This document shows positions 1 through 11,462 of a stretch of DNA of 64,000 nucleotides, piece after piece. Numbering within the stretch: the first letter of the stretch is position 1; the number at the start of each line of letters is the position of its first letter. This DNA comes from Populus alba (lineage: Eukaryota; Streptophyta; Magnoliopsida; Malpighiales; Salicaceae), in the NCBI RefSeq assembly GCF_005239225.2, contig NC_133293.1, positions 13,050,333 through 13,114,332 of the forward strand, given 5' to 3'. The position numbers and the translations under genes were made by a program. The notes under the pieces are model-generated. The model worked only from the letters and a program-made list of their open reading frames with translations, was not told the DNA's origin and did not search any database.

Positions 1-939
1 TTTGTTTGTAAAATTTTGAGAAAATAGGTGGTTAATTAGTTGGTAGTGTATTTGTGCGTATAAAGTATCTATAGAACCTCCAAGTTCCTACGTGGTTAGT
101 GGCCAACATTTTAAACATAATTAAATATTGTTGCCTCTGGTAAGATTACCGGTGTTTTTTAGTCGTTTTAGTATATAGTTTATTATTATTATTGGTGGGG
201 AGTTAATTTTTGGCGCAATCAATTTATTAATTTTAACTCTTATAATCTAAGCTTTGATGGCAAGAATTGAAAGGGATATTTGTACAACAACATGGAACCA
301 AATATCAAGAGCTTGGAGCTCTGTATTTATGGCAAGCTTGAGGTCACAGTCTGTTGAAAATATAATTATGATTATATTTTTAAAATTATTTTTGATATCG
401 ATAGCATTAAAATAATTTAAAAATATTAAAAAATTATCAAGTTAAAACAATTATATATTTTTTAAAATATTTTTAAAATAAAAAACAAAAATAAGTGATG
501 AAGTCAAAAACGATGCACGCATCTTCAATCCTGGGGGACCACTGTTTGTTTGAACTATAGATGACATGCGTTCGTACGTATAACAATCTAATGGGTTTCG
601 TGGCAAGATCTGATCACCTCCCTTTATATATCAGCAGCAACAGTACTGTCTGTATCATCAAACGCATGCAAGCTCCACGTGTTATTTGTCTGGAGGAGGC
701 CACAAGGACACACCTCCTCTTGCTCTCATGATTCCATGCCATTACCTTCCAGAGGAAGAATTTTGACCTTTTTATTCCTTCTTCTTGGCTGAGCTGTGAC
801 TATTACTATTACATTACGTCTTGCCAAGCACTCTTCCATTTTTTCAATCTTATTTTGAAATAATTTGTCAATTCAGAAAAAAACACTTTTTATATATATG
901 TGTGTGTGGTGTTGCAGTCCAACCTGCCATTACAATATT

Positions 940-1135
940 TAGAAAGTGTTTATAATAGTTGTTTTTTAAAAATAAATTTTTTTAAAATATAAAAAATATT
1001 TTATTTTTATTTTAAAAAATTTATTTTTAATATTAGTATATCAAAATGATTAAAAAATATTTTAAAAAATTAATTTAAAATAAAAAATAAATTTTAATGA
1101 AAAATATATTGAAACTAATTTCTAAACACGCTTTG
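940..1135. repeat. AT-rich dispersed element (MITE-like)
   Basis: A run of T-rich then A-rich blocks is bounded by AAAGTGTTTATAATAG on the left and TTTCTAAACACGCTTTG on the right, so the ends are roughly inverted (GTGTTTA against TAAACAC). The interior carries TATCAAAATGATTAAAAAATA, a phrase that recurs in variants near 1950-1970, 37300, 40340 and 52970. It resembles non-autonomous terminal-inverted-repeat elements common in poplar. The assignment rests on internal recurrence only. Confidence 0.45.
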
Positions 1136-1861
1136 CTATGTTTTGTACATTTGGGATATATAACATATAGATTTCCTGACGTGTAAATACTTCTACAAAA
1201 GTATAAACTATTTTCTGATTAAATACATTATAAGATGTTTTTCTATATTTCTGTATTGAGTTCTAGCTGTTTTTGTGCATTCTAATTGATCGAAATAATG
1301 TATACGAATCCCCGTTTTTTATTAATTAGAATAAATAGCTGATCTCACTATTCTATATATATAAAAAATGGAACAAAAGGATCTTCTTTTATTCCTCAAC
1401 TGAAAAGAGATGTTTTGGATTGAATCGATGATGTGTATATATATATATATAATAGCAAAGAAAATTCAGACACGTTTGTTTGGCCAATTAGTACACTAAT
1501 TAATTGCACTTAAAACTCACATACTTTTTCAATCCAAAATCTTAAAATATTTATTGAATAAAAAGCAAACAGCATGGATCTATTTAAATATTTTACGCTA
1601 AAAAACAAAAGTAGTAGTGTGCTGAATTATTAGAGAGCCAAGAAATATTTAATTTTATGCTAAAGTTCTTTGCCTTTTATCAGAAGTAAAATATTACTTC
1701 TCTTTTGTCTCTCAAATAAGCACTTGAGCAAAATCTTATTAAAATAAAAAAAATATTAAATTAAGCAAATAAAAATTAATAAAAATTAAACTCATTGAAA
1801 AACACTTTTAAAACTAAAAACAAACACGTCATGTACAAATATCTAATCTTATTAGGAGAAC

Positions 1862-2057
1862 GTTTGGAAATGCAGTGCAAACCGTGTTCCCATCAATTTT
1901 GATTTTTTTTTTACTTAAATTGAGTGCGGTTTGTACATTTTGGATCGTTTTGATGTGCTGATATAAAAAATAATTTTAAAAAAATAAAAAAATATTATTG
2001 ACATGCATTTCAACATGAAAAGTTATTTAAAAAGCAACCACTATCATATTGCCAAAC
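1862..2057. mobile_element. MITE-like element with GTTTGG...CCAAAC termini
   Basis: The left end GTTTGGAAATGCAGTGC and right end CATATTGCCAAAC form short terminal inverted repeats (GTTTGGAAATG against GTTTGGCAATATG read from the other strand). Inside are GTGCGGTTTGTACATTTTGG and GTTTTGATGTGCTGATAT, then AT-rich filler. It has no coding capacity and is about 196 bp long. This is the best-preserved member of the dispersed family seen repeatedly in the window. The superfamily (hAT or other) cannot be set because no clear target-site duplication is visible. Confidence 0.6.
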
Positions 2058-3134
2058 AAACTCTCAGATCACGCAGACCCTTATAGTGTATTTCCACTTC
2101 CAGAATTAAACAAAAATACATAAAATATTAATTGATCCCTCTTCTGCACGCAAGGGAAGGTGTCCAGAGACAGCACATATATAAATTGACCATTCATTTT
2201 TTGAAAATGTATGATTATGATGATTCCATATCATCCTCCTCCTACTAACACAATTCCAGGACGTGACAGCTTAACATCCACATTAATTAGAAAACAATAC
2301 TTGAATAGAGATGGATCGAGTGAGTGCATGAGAAATCAATCAATTGCTGTTCACTTATGATCATGATCAATTTTAGAGATAATAAGCTCTAATCCCTCTT
2401 CTTTCCGTGTGCTGAACTCTTCCGTGCACGTAATGTATATACAGCATAGTCAATTTACTTTTGATTAGTAAATTTTTATATGGATTTCAAGTTTGTTTAT
2501 TTTTGTGTTTTAAAAATACTTAAAAAAAAAATTTCAAGTTTTTTTTTAATATTTTTCTTTTTAAATAATTCAGATATTAAAAATAATTTTAAAAAAAATT
2601 ACTCCGGACTCCAAAAGACGTACTGACACCGTGTGTCCTTTGAGGGGCATTCAATAAAATTGGACGATACAGCCAGCCACCAGTTGGCCCTTCAAATATA
2701 TTGTGCAAAGAATTAACTTTTCTCCACTGGTTGCATTTCAGCAAATAATCATTAATAAATTAATAGATTACTATAAAAATAAAAAGTAATTAAGATTCTA
2801 TCAAGCTTGCATCGAAATCAATCGATCTGATTTTCTCATCGTAAAAATATTTCATAAGAAAATAATTAATCTCGAAATGACTGACCAATCTTTACTTGTC
2901 ACCCCATTTGAAGAAGAAAACATGAAAATGTGTTTGTAGGAGTAGCAGTGGTGGTGATGATGATGGTAAACATAAAAGTAAACATGTTTTCCATAGAGAA
3001 GAGGACCCACCACACATGGCCTTTGAGGAGACCCAAAATCCCCTTCCCATTCTCTAGGCCCTCAAACTTCGACATCCATAACATCACCAACCCTCTCAAC
3101 CTAATTCCACCCCCCTGTCTCTCTCTCTCTCTGG

Positions 3135-3142
3135 CTATTTAT
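3135..3142 (+). promoter_or_regulatory. Probable TATA region of the RING-H2 gene
   Basis: CTATTTAT follows a (CT)n pyrimidine tract (3116-3132) and lies about 100 bases before the ATG at 3238. Spacing and the CT-rich initiator context fit a plant core promoter. The match to TATAWAW is imperfect. Confidence 0.35.
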
Positions 3143-3237
3143 CAAACGCCTCTCTAGTCTCTGTATAGCATAATCATCCTCTCTTTCTTTTTATCACATA
3201 ACATAAAACACTGTAAATTTTAAACTCATCCAAGAAG

Positions 3238-3747
3238 ATGGGTTTGCAAAACCAGCTGAACGACGTGTCTTCTGAATCGATCCCGTTGCTCCTCATAGCA
3301 CTCATAGCCAACTGTGTTGCCTGCCTTCGCTCTTTCCTTTTCAGCGTCTTCCACTCCGTAGGCCTTCACCGATTAGACCAGGCCCACGTTATGGATGATG
3401 GGCTGTTGGGTTCGATTGGCTCTGGCTTTGCCGGCCTCATCGTGCTCGCCGAGCAGCGTAAACTCAACCGGGTTTTTTCTTACAAGTATTGTTGCGGTGG
3501 TGACAGTAATATAAATGATAAGGGAGGATCGGATTGTGTGGTGTGCTTGTGCACGCTTAGACACGGGGACCAGGTGAGGAGGCTTGATTGCTGCCACGTT
3601 TTTCACAAGGAGTGCTTTGATGGGTGGCTTGATCATCTCAATTTTAATTGCCCCCTCTGTCGGTGGCCGCTTGTGTCCGATGAGCGCGTGGAAGAAACGC
3701 GGAGGCGCGTGGGAGCGGATGTAGTGGACTGGCTCTCCTTGAGATGA
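3238..3747 (+). CDS. RHA2: RING-H2 E3 ubiquitin ligase, RHA2A/RHA2B type
   Basis: This is an intronless 169-aa protein. The N-terminus MGLQNQLNDVSSESIPLL followed by a hydrophobic stretch (about residues 13-38) is the signature of the RHA2A/RHA2B subgroup, which is anchored to membranes by that segment. The RING-H2 finger is complete: C100, C103, C118, H120, H123, C126, C138 and C141, with the usual W at 130. In Arabidopsis, RHA2A and RHA2B are E3 ligases that promote abscisic-acid and drought responses; transfer of that role here is inference. The start is the first ATG after the CT-rich leader, and the length matches the family (about 150-170 aa). Nothing is broken. The gene is isolated, with no neighbour within 4 kb. 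In Arabidopsis, RHA2B lies beside BAT1 and LPP1, whose homologues are at the far end of this window. Confidence 0.93.
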   Translation: MGLQNQLNDVSSESIPLLLIALIANCVACLRSFLFSVFHSVGLHRLDQAHVMDDGLLGSIGSGFAGLIVLAEQRKLNRVFSYKYCCGGDSNINDKGGSDCVVCLCTLRHGDQVRRLDCCHVFHKECFDGWLDHLNFNCPLCRWPLVSDERVEETRRRVGADVVDWLSLR

Positions 3748-3759
3748 TGCATGTGCATG

Positions 3760-6700
3760 ATGGTGGTGATGATCGTTCGATGATGATAGTTGGTGAATGA
3801 TCTTGTTTTTTTAACTAGACCTATTTTTACCCTTTCTATTTTGAGAAGGTTTGTGGCGGTTTTGACTGGCTGTGAACTTTCTTTTTCAACCCTTTTTCAC
3901 CCCTTTCTTGGAATTTCTTAGCTACTACATATTTTTCAAGAGCTCTTTTCTGGAGGCCTTAGGGTTATTTCCTTCTCTTTTTTGCCGCTGTACATTTTCA
4001 GGTTTTCTTCTGCTATAAGAGGGCATCCCTGTGTAAAAAACTACCATTTGGTTGCTTAATTGGACGGACCTTCTTATTATTTTATTCATTTTGTAGATTA
4101 TTAATGGGATGGAGTGGTGGTTATATATTGTTTATATTAATATAATAGATTCAAGACGGAGACGCCAAGGCCAAGAGAACTCTTCAGCTTTAACTCAGCT
4201 CCTCGTGTTGTTGAGCTGCAGGGTCTTGTAGCCTGAGATAAAAGGTCATTTTGCTAGAATGGTTTTGCGCGAATATGGACACTGATGATAAGAGAGCTGG
4301 TCTATCTATAATACCAGATAAATCTACACAGCAGTAAAGGACAACCTAGAATCTATCTAGGTTAAGGTCAAGGGTTTTAAGGCAACCTGGCTAGAACCCA
4401 TGTGCTTTTTGCACTTGACACACATGCACGTTTGCTACCACCGTAAAGAGATACAAATAGATTTCAAATTTGATGTCCATTTTATTTTCTTGTTTTGAAT
4501 TCTTTTATCTAAATGGAAAAAAGGGAGACAGCAATAAATGAGCGTTTGATGTTGTGATTTGCATTGCCTCGGTGGAGGATAAATTAATAATACATTTTCG
4601 AAAAAGCTCGGTGAGAGCCACTTAGAAAATATCTGGTAATGTAACGCTGGCTGAATGTACAATTAGCTGTTGTAAAAAAAGAAAAAAAAAACTGTCATGG
4701 TTGGTTTTTAGGCCACTTTTTTGGTTTCCGTGGCTGGGTATGGTTTCTCAAAATAATTGAGATTTTCTTCTTTTGTTTATAATTGTCTTTTTTGGATTTT
4801 TTTTTTTGATGTTTGATGTAAAAAATAAATTTTAAAAGATAAAAAAATATATTATTTTAATATATTTTTAAGTAAAAATCACTTTAATAATAACATCTAT
4901 CATAATAATAAACCCTAACTTAATTTTTTTTTTTCTAAAATTCCATTGTGTCTAAAATTTAGAAATTTAGGAGTTGAAATTAGACGAATCTTAACTACGT
5001 TACCAAATGGCTAAAAATTCCAAAGATTTTGAGACTTTAAACACGGAGTTAATAAAATTTTCAGAAAAAGTAGCTTGCCATTCGAAAAACATATGGATTT
5101 CTTTCTATCTTTTCTTCTCTCTCTTTATTTTATCAAAAATATGATGTTATTAATCCTCAAAACAGTACGGACACACCATAAAATTCCTAGGACACTCGTG
5201 AAAAATACAAATATGAAAGGTGAGCCTATTTATGTAAAAAAAAAAAAAACACTTGGATAGGATATATTAAATAAAATAGATTGATTCTTCACATATCCTT
5301 CTCCGAGCTCTCCTTTGTCAAAGCTTCTCCTTGTATCTCACAAATCCAGGGATATTTAGTTTGCCATGATATTAGAAAGGCACAAAATGCACATATTATT
5401 CAATATATATATGTATGTATGTATGTATATGTTAGTTGAAGAGTCCATATATATTATTTAATATCACGCACCCTACATCGAAAGAAAAATTAAAGCTAGT
5501 CATTAATGCAAACATATTTAAACTTACTATTTCAAAAACTGAGTGTCCAGCATTAATTTGTCCATATATGTTTAATTGTATAAAACATGACCTTAGAAAA
5601 CTATTGTGTCCCTAGAAAACATATTTAATCTCGCTTTTTAACGTATTTTTACCTTCAAAACTAATATAAATAAATCACTTGACATGTACATGACCATTTT
5701 ATACGTGTAAAATATCTCTTATTAAGAGATAAGGAGCAGGAGAATAAGATTTGAGATTTTAATTAGAGCATTTAATACTCGATTTTGATAGGTTGCGTGT
5801 ATAAATTATTTCACAAGCTAGCGGCGGGTTTTGAAAGAAACCGACATAATTTTTTAAAAATGTACTTTGGACCTATAAATTCTGAATTAGTCGTGAACAA
5901 GTCCAGTGACGTGCTTTCATCAATTTTGACCATGAAAACGTGATTAAAAAAAGAGACCGAAACGGAGTAACTCTTCAATGATAGACTGGATACAATGAAA
6001 CATATAAAGATAAATTAAACACAATCCCTGAAATACGTGAAGCTATTTTCTTGTCAATTAATTATCTAAGCTTATCATGTGCTCCTCATTTTTATCCATG
6101 TTTCAACTGGAAAAAAGAAGAGGAAGAAGAAGAAGAAGAAGAAGGAACAATCACACATGGTGAGATGTGAATATTATAAATTAATTTCTTCGAGGATCAT
6201 AGAATATCAGCTGATAGTTAGAAAGGCCCAAAATAAAATAAAAAATAAAAAATAAAAAATGGGAAGCGGTCAATATTTCATGGCCTGGCTTCCATCGTTA
6301 ATTTTGTCTTAAAACATCTTCATCGTAATAATGTTACTTAGAGGTGTCTTTCGAAGGAAAATTACCTCGTTATGCATGAATCTATGAATTTAGGTGCACA
6401 TGATTCACTTAAAATTCAATGGAAAAGAGATATATAATTATTTAAAAAAAAGGTGCCTTTCTATTTGTTAATAGAAAGCACTCGACAACATGATTGTAGT
6501 AGTTGCTTGCACGGCAGTTTCAACAGTCAAATATAGGTGCACGAAAGATGATGCCTTTCGGTATTGAGATTTAGGAATATTAATATTAATTGGAATTACA
6601 TATAATTACAGTCATGGGTTTTAATTGGAACTTTAACCCGGGCTGTTTGGATGGATGGATGGATGAAAGGATCAAACAACTCATCAAATGATTAAATCGA

Positions 6701-8380
6701 TTAGTATGCTAATTAAAGAGATGACGTGTTACTTGCTAATTAAGGATGAGACACTCACCTTTTCAACATTTAATATTTATTCAAATGATTTATAAAAGGA
6801 ATAAGTTTTTTAAGTGCTTGCCATAAAAGTATAGAACAAACAACACAGTCAAAATTAGACTTGCTTTTCTAGGTTTGACCTTCCAGAAAGACAAAAGAAA
6901 CATCCCAGCCACCAAGTTAAGGAAGGGATTTCTTCGAATGTTGCGTGTCCTAAAAATAGTTAATCATTAGTCCATTGATACGTGTTTCACCGTTGTTTTT
7001 TTTTTTTTTTAAATAAAAAAAATATTAAGATTTTTGTGAGAAATTTTGAAAGATGAAGCCAATCAAAATCAATTAATCATAAAAAAACTAAAACAAAACA
7101 TACTAAAATCCAATTTGAAATATATCGAAAAACTCATACTATAATGTATTAAAGCGGCTCTATCAATTTAAGTTAACTTGTAATATTTTTTTATATCTTT
7201 CTAAGAAGTGGATGACCTGATGACTATATTTTTTTATTGAAAAAAAAAAATATACAATCAAATGACATGTCATTTACTAATGTAGATGTTGTGTTGCTTG
7301 TTTGTTCAAGTTTTGTCTGTTAATATGATAGCTGAAAAATCAAGACAAATTAATTTTTTGCTCTAAAAATTTTATTTTTTCAACTCATTTTAAAATTAAA
7401 ACATTTTTATAGAAATTCCATAAACTAATTTATCAACCTAAAAAACTAAATAAACAGTCCAAAAATAAAAAATCAAACCAGTTAAAAATTTTCTTCCTCA
7501 ACATTGATATGTTTTTCATGCAATATTGAGCTTGTAAACAACCGTTATTAAATTTCTCTCATTTAATAAAATCCGTAAACACCAAATTTAAATATCTTGG
7601 TGATAAGAATTGATATCAATAATAATTTTCTCTATTTATACTGGAATTCAATGACTCTCTTCTCTCACAAACTAGAAACTAATAATAATAATAATAATAA
7701 TAAAATTTTGAATGGAAATTGAATTGTTAATTATTAAATGGACCAATTATTTATTAACTGAAAAGGAAAGAGACCAAACTAAACTTCTCAAATAAAATTT
7801 GAAGTTGTCAACTATTTTTTATTTTTATTTTTATTTTATTTTGGTTCTTTATATTTTAAATTTCACATTTTCTTAACAAAAAAAAGCAATTGGATATCAA
7901 TTTATACAAAAAAAAAAATTGAGAAAAAATTAGTTTGATGAACCAAATAAAAATTTATAAGAGATAACTAATCAACCATGAGATATGAAACTATACACAG
8001 TAAATCATAAACAGTCAAATCAATACATCTCTTGATTTGTTTCGTAATTAATTTCACTTTGAATTCTTCAGCATCATCTTCGGCTTAGTTTCTAAAAATC
8101 ATATTTTGCTTCCTTAAATCAAATCGAGTAGCGTATTAATCAAATCATCCCAGGTTGTTTTACGTTATCATTATCTGAAAAAAAATTTTGACATTAAATT
8201 TTTTTTGCTGGAAGCGTATCACGATCGCCTATCTAGTTCTATATCTATTGCAAAAGGAATTCTTAGTTTTGAAACAAATAAAAATGTGAATTTCCTGGTG
8301 AACTAGTCTTCATTTGCTTTGGTCCTTGCAATTCCAAGACTCGAACATATCTACCAATCACGAATATATTATTAACCGAT
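3760..8380. other. Gene-free stretch, repeats only
   Basis: After the RHA2 3' flank no supported gene is visible. Contents include an AT-rich element remnant near 4800-4905, an (ATGT)n run near 5408-5430, a (GAA)n run near 6118-6146, a GATG repeat near 6650-6665 and an (AAT)n microsatellite near 7679-7703. Open frames of 60-75 codons are low-complexity and lack family resemblance. Confidence 0.5.
7679..7703. repeat. (AAT)n microsatellite
   Basis: About eight uninterrupted AAT units, seen directly. Confidence 0.9.
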
Positions 8381-8384
8381 TTAC

Positions 8385-9365
8385 TATGTAATTCCGATAA
8401 TGACAAGTCGTTCAATTTTGGAGATTGGGATGGTTCCTGTCAACTGGTTGTCTGCAAGGTCCAGCCAGGTGCTCGGAGATTTTACCTAGCGAAGGAGGGA
8501 TTCCACCAAGTAAGTTGTTTTGTTTTGAGATCCTCGTAGAGAGGGGTGGTTTTGAATGAAGCGAAGATATAGTATCTCTGTTGATTCATGTATTCATAAT
8601 TGTTGCAAGTTTAACAACTCTTACTGGATGGATAGCTCAGCAAGATTGCCTAGCTCATCTGGAATACTATCACTGAAACCACAACCAGAAAGTATTCTGA
8701 AAAGTTGCAGGAAAGACACATAAAATGCAATTGCTTTGATTTTTTCAAGGAAGAAGGATATAAGCCGTCTGGCCATGTAGAAAATTGGATATCTCATCTC
8801 ACAGGATGTGCAAGTTTTGCAGTTCTCATAACCGTGGAGTGAGAGATCCTGTAAGGTCTGGGTTAAATTACAGGTCCCTGAAACAAAATAACCTTAAAAG
8901 CTTAAATATCAAGATTTTAAGATAGATTTTTGCAGGCACAGGACCAGTTGTGAAAATATGTATATTTCGATTATTCTTAGGAACTTGCTAAGGCAGAACT
9001 ACATTTTAAATCGCTTATAAAAAACTTGTTCCTGTGAGGTAGAAATGGGAAAGTTACAAGGATCTCAATTCGGCCAGTTCTCCAATGTGGTTACTTAGAT
9101 TCCCTTTAAGGCTTATGGTTGATAACCCTGAATGTATAAAATTCTTACCGGTGATCAGAATGGTCTTGCTGTAGATCAATTGTTAGAGATGATGGATAAT
9201 AATAAGCTACTGATCACGAGGAGGGATTCAGTACTGACAATGCAGTGATCCTTGAATTGTCGCAGCAACTACTACCCAGGGATCTTCGCAGGGATCATCA
9301 GACTGGTACCATCTTGGTGGTGTATTTTCCGGCTGACTCTTTAGGGGTTGGAGTGCTGCCGCTGC
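8385..9365 (-). pseudogene. Decayed HPCA1-like LRR receptor kinase (N-terminal part)
   Basis: Reading the minus strand from high to low coordinates gives fragments in the order expected for the ectodomain of the LRR-VIII-1 (HPCA1/At5g49760-like) receptor kinases. First comes ENTPPRWYQSDDPCEDPW (about 9230-9360, the N-terminal WxxxDPC cap). Next are NLSNHIGELAELRSL (about 9055-9110), LTGSLTPRL-stop-ELQNLHIL (about 8799-8856), and GCGFSDSIPDELGNLAEL (about 8628-8690). Last are NLLGGIPPSLGKISEHL and LDLADNQLTGTIP (8405-8532, in different frames). Spacing fits a gene with one LRR per small exon. In-frame stops and frame changes, and the absence of transmembrane and kinase parts downstream, show it is a relic. 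HPCA1 in Arabidopsis senses extracellular hydrogen peroxide; no function is implied here. Confidence 0.75.
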
Positions 9366-10229
9366 AACACCACACAAAACCGTTGTTAAAATCATAAACT
9401 AGTGGCTGTTGGTGCGATAATATGCAGTAGAAAATGAGATAGCCCTAATACAGAACATCACTCCTGGCTAGCTGCATCTTCTGAAAACTACCAGAAAAAT
9501 ATCGATGGCAATCATTTTTAATAACAATATCAAAGAAATTAAATGAAGTTCAAAGAAGAAGAAGATGGAGGAAGGAAAGCTGTTCAATTACCACCACCAG
9601 GGTCTGTGACACAGAAAATGAGATAAATTCATGCAGAAAGAACAATATCATTATTGAATAAGCTGCCAAATTGGTGCCAAGCTGCTTCCACTACGTACAA
9701 AAACAACTCTAGTAGTTTTCTAAAATTGGAACCAGCCTGGCCTCATCTCAATCCAAGGAACAATGAATGGAAGTACTTGTTCCCACAAACATACTAACTA
9801 GAATATGAACAATAAAGATATTGTCATCATCGATCATCGATCATCTCTTCTCCATGTCTCTTTTAATCATTATCAGTGTAAAACAAATTTAACATGGTCA
9901 TAGGTTTTGCAGTTTCCTCCGCCATTCCAACGACTTTGATAATTATCCAGCTGTAGCATCGTTTGAACAGCTCAGTGGCAACGGGGTTTTTCTTTTACTG
10001 GGTATTTTCTTTGAATGACCATTTTTCTTATAGTTTTCCATTAATGGTGTCCATTCTAACAGTCATGCACTGATTTTATGGAAACGCAAATGCTTCAAAC
10101 CATAGACTTAGTTCACTAGCATCAAAGACCCCTTAAAAACCATAAACATTAGGTTTTTTAGTGCAAACGATGTCTAAACATAACCCTTCCTTTCAATTCA
10201 TTTCCCTACTGTACTTCCACATCGTTCTT

Positions 10230-10445
10230 GTAGAAAGAAACCATGACGAAATGGCATAAATGGTTACGGCCGTCAGTCTCAATTACTCTGTTTTCTCTGC
10301 TAATCTTTCTATCCATAAGTGGAGTGTTGAAGTCATCAACTACTCTCTTCGACTAAAAACCAATCCAGCCAGCTGTGGTGAATCTGACTTTGTAGACTTT
10401 CTTGCCAGAACAACAGGACTATATCAGACCAAAGGCAAAAAATAA
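10230..10445 (+). pseudogene. Relic of LRK10-like kinase exon 1
   Basis: About 200 bases closely parallel the start of the intact receptor kinase at 15045. Both have a GAAACCATGA-type start context, a signal-peptide region ending TCTGTTTTCTCTGCTAATCT, and the motif INYSLRLKTNPASCGES, matching IDYPFRLKTDPPGCGET in the intact gene. The first cysteine block (C..SSCG) is missing and the frame runs into unrelated sequence ending at a stop near 10443. It is a truncated tandem duplicate of the GUB_WAK_bind region. Confidence 0.75.
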
Positions 10446-10969
10446 AAAGAAAAGATAATATTAGGCTAAGTTTGCTATGATAGAATCCTGTTTTTTAATG
10501 TTAATAGCCACAGTTAAATTACCTTGATTTAGATGCTAGCATATCTTATGTGTTTGGTTTGATATGACGCATAAAGAATTCCTGTGATGAGGATCTTTAC
10601 AATGTTTGCCTTGGCTGATTTCTTAATAGAGTTGAAAACAATCTTCCAGAAGACAAAGCCAACAATCATGGTTCCAAAGGAGTTAAAATAAAATGTTTTT
10701 TTTAACCTTGAAAGTATTTAAAAAACCAGATATGAGCTTTTAAAAGATTTTGGGTTTAGGGTTAATTTTGGATTTTGTGCCGTTTTTTATATTTTTGAAG
10801 GCCATAGATTAATTTAATAAGGTAAAAAATAAGTTGAAAATGGATTTGTTTGTAAAAAGATTTGGACCCCATTTTCCCATTCATCATAGTGGCTAGATTC
10901 TAGGCAATGTGTCTTTTTTTTCTAAATAATCAAGACAGATGACATAATTATTAACTTTTTAAAAAATAC

Positions 10970-11455
10970 TAAAGGCTTGTGTGCTTGGATTTGACCAGCA
11001 AGCCCACGCGCAAGCTGTTGCTTCATCGGTCAAGCTTAGAAACGGTTGATCTAATTTTTTTTTAAAATTAATTTTTTTAATTAATACCTTAATTTTTGTT
11101 TATGTTTCAATTAACACCCCTGTGATTGTTTTGCTTATTTAGTCTTTTTAGATTGTGATTATTTTTTAATGATATTGGATGTGTTTATTTTTAAAGAAAT
11201 TGGTGTGATTCCCTATGGTTTTTTCAAAATTTTATATAGATTAATTTTTTTAAAAAAATATTAATTTTTTTATAATATTTTTAATATATACAGCCTTGCA
11301 TATTATTTTATTTTATTTTATTGTATTCAATAAATTTTATTGTATTTCAATGTCTATTATAAATTTATTTTGATTAATAAATTCATTAAATACAACCAGT
11401 AATTTACTTGCAATATTAAAAATCTTCATTTTTAATGAATAATTTGGTTATTGAT
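10970..11455. repeat. Dispersed repeat, probably LTR-derived (copy 1)
   Basis: The T-rich segment includes TTTTTAATATATACAGCCTT, TTCAATAAATTTTAT, AAATTCATTAAATACAACCA and TTACTTGCAATATTAAAAAT. The same phrases occur in the same order and orientation at about 55300-55570. The style resembles LTRs of poplar retrotransposons, but no internal retroelement domains or target-site duplication are seen. Confidence 0.45.
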
Positions 11456-11462
11456 GTGTCCC

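Larger units (their letters stand above)
1..2880. other. Gene-free AT-rich stretch
   Basis: I see no coding region I can support. The stretch is AT-rich with homopolymer runs and at least two copies of a dispersed AT-rich element (about 940-1135 and 1862-2057, listed separately). A TATA-like string lies near 620-630, followed by a more GC-balanced 130 bases with no open frame longer than about 12 codons. That could be the start of an unrecognised non-coding transcript or nothing at all. Confidence 0.5.
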
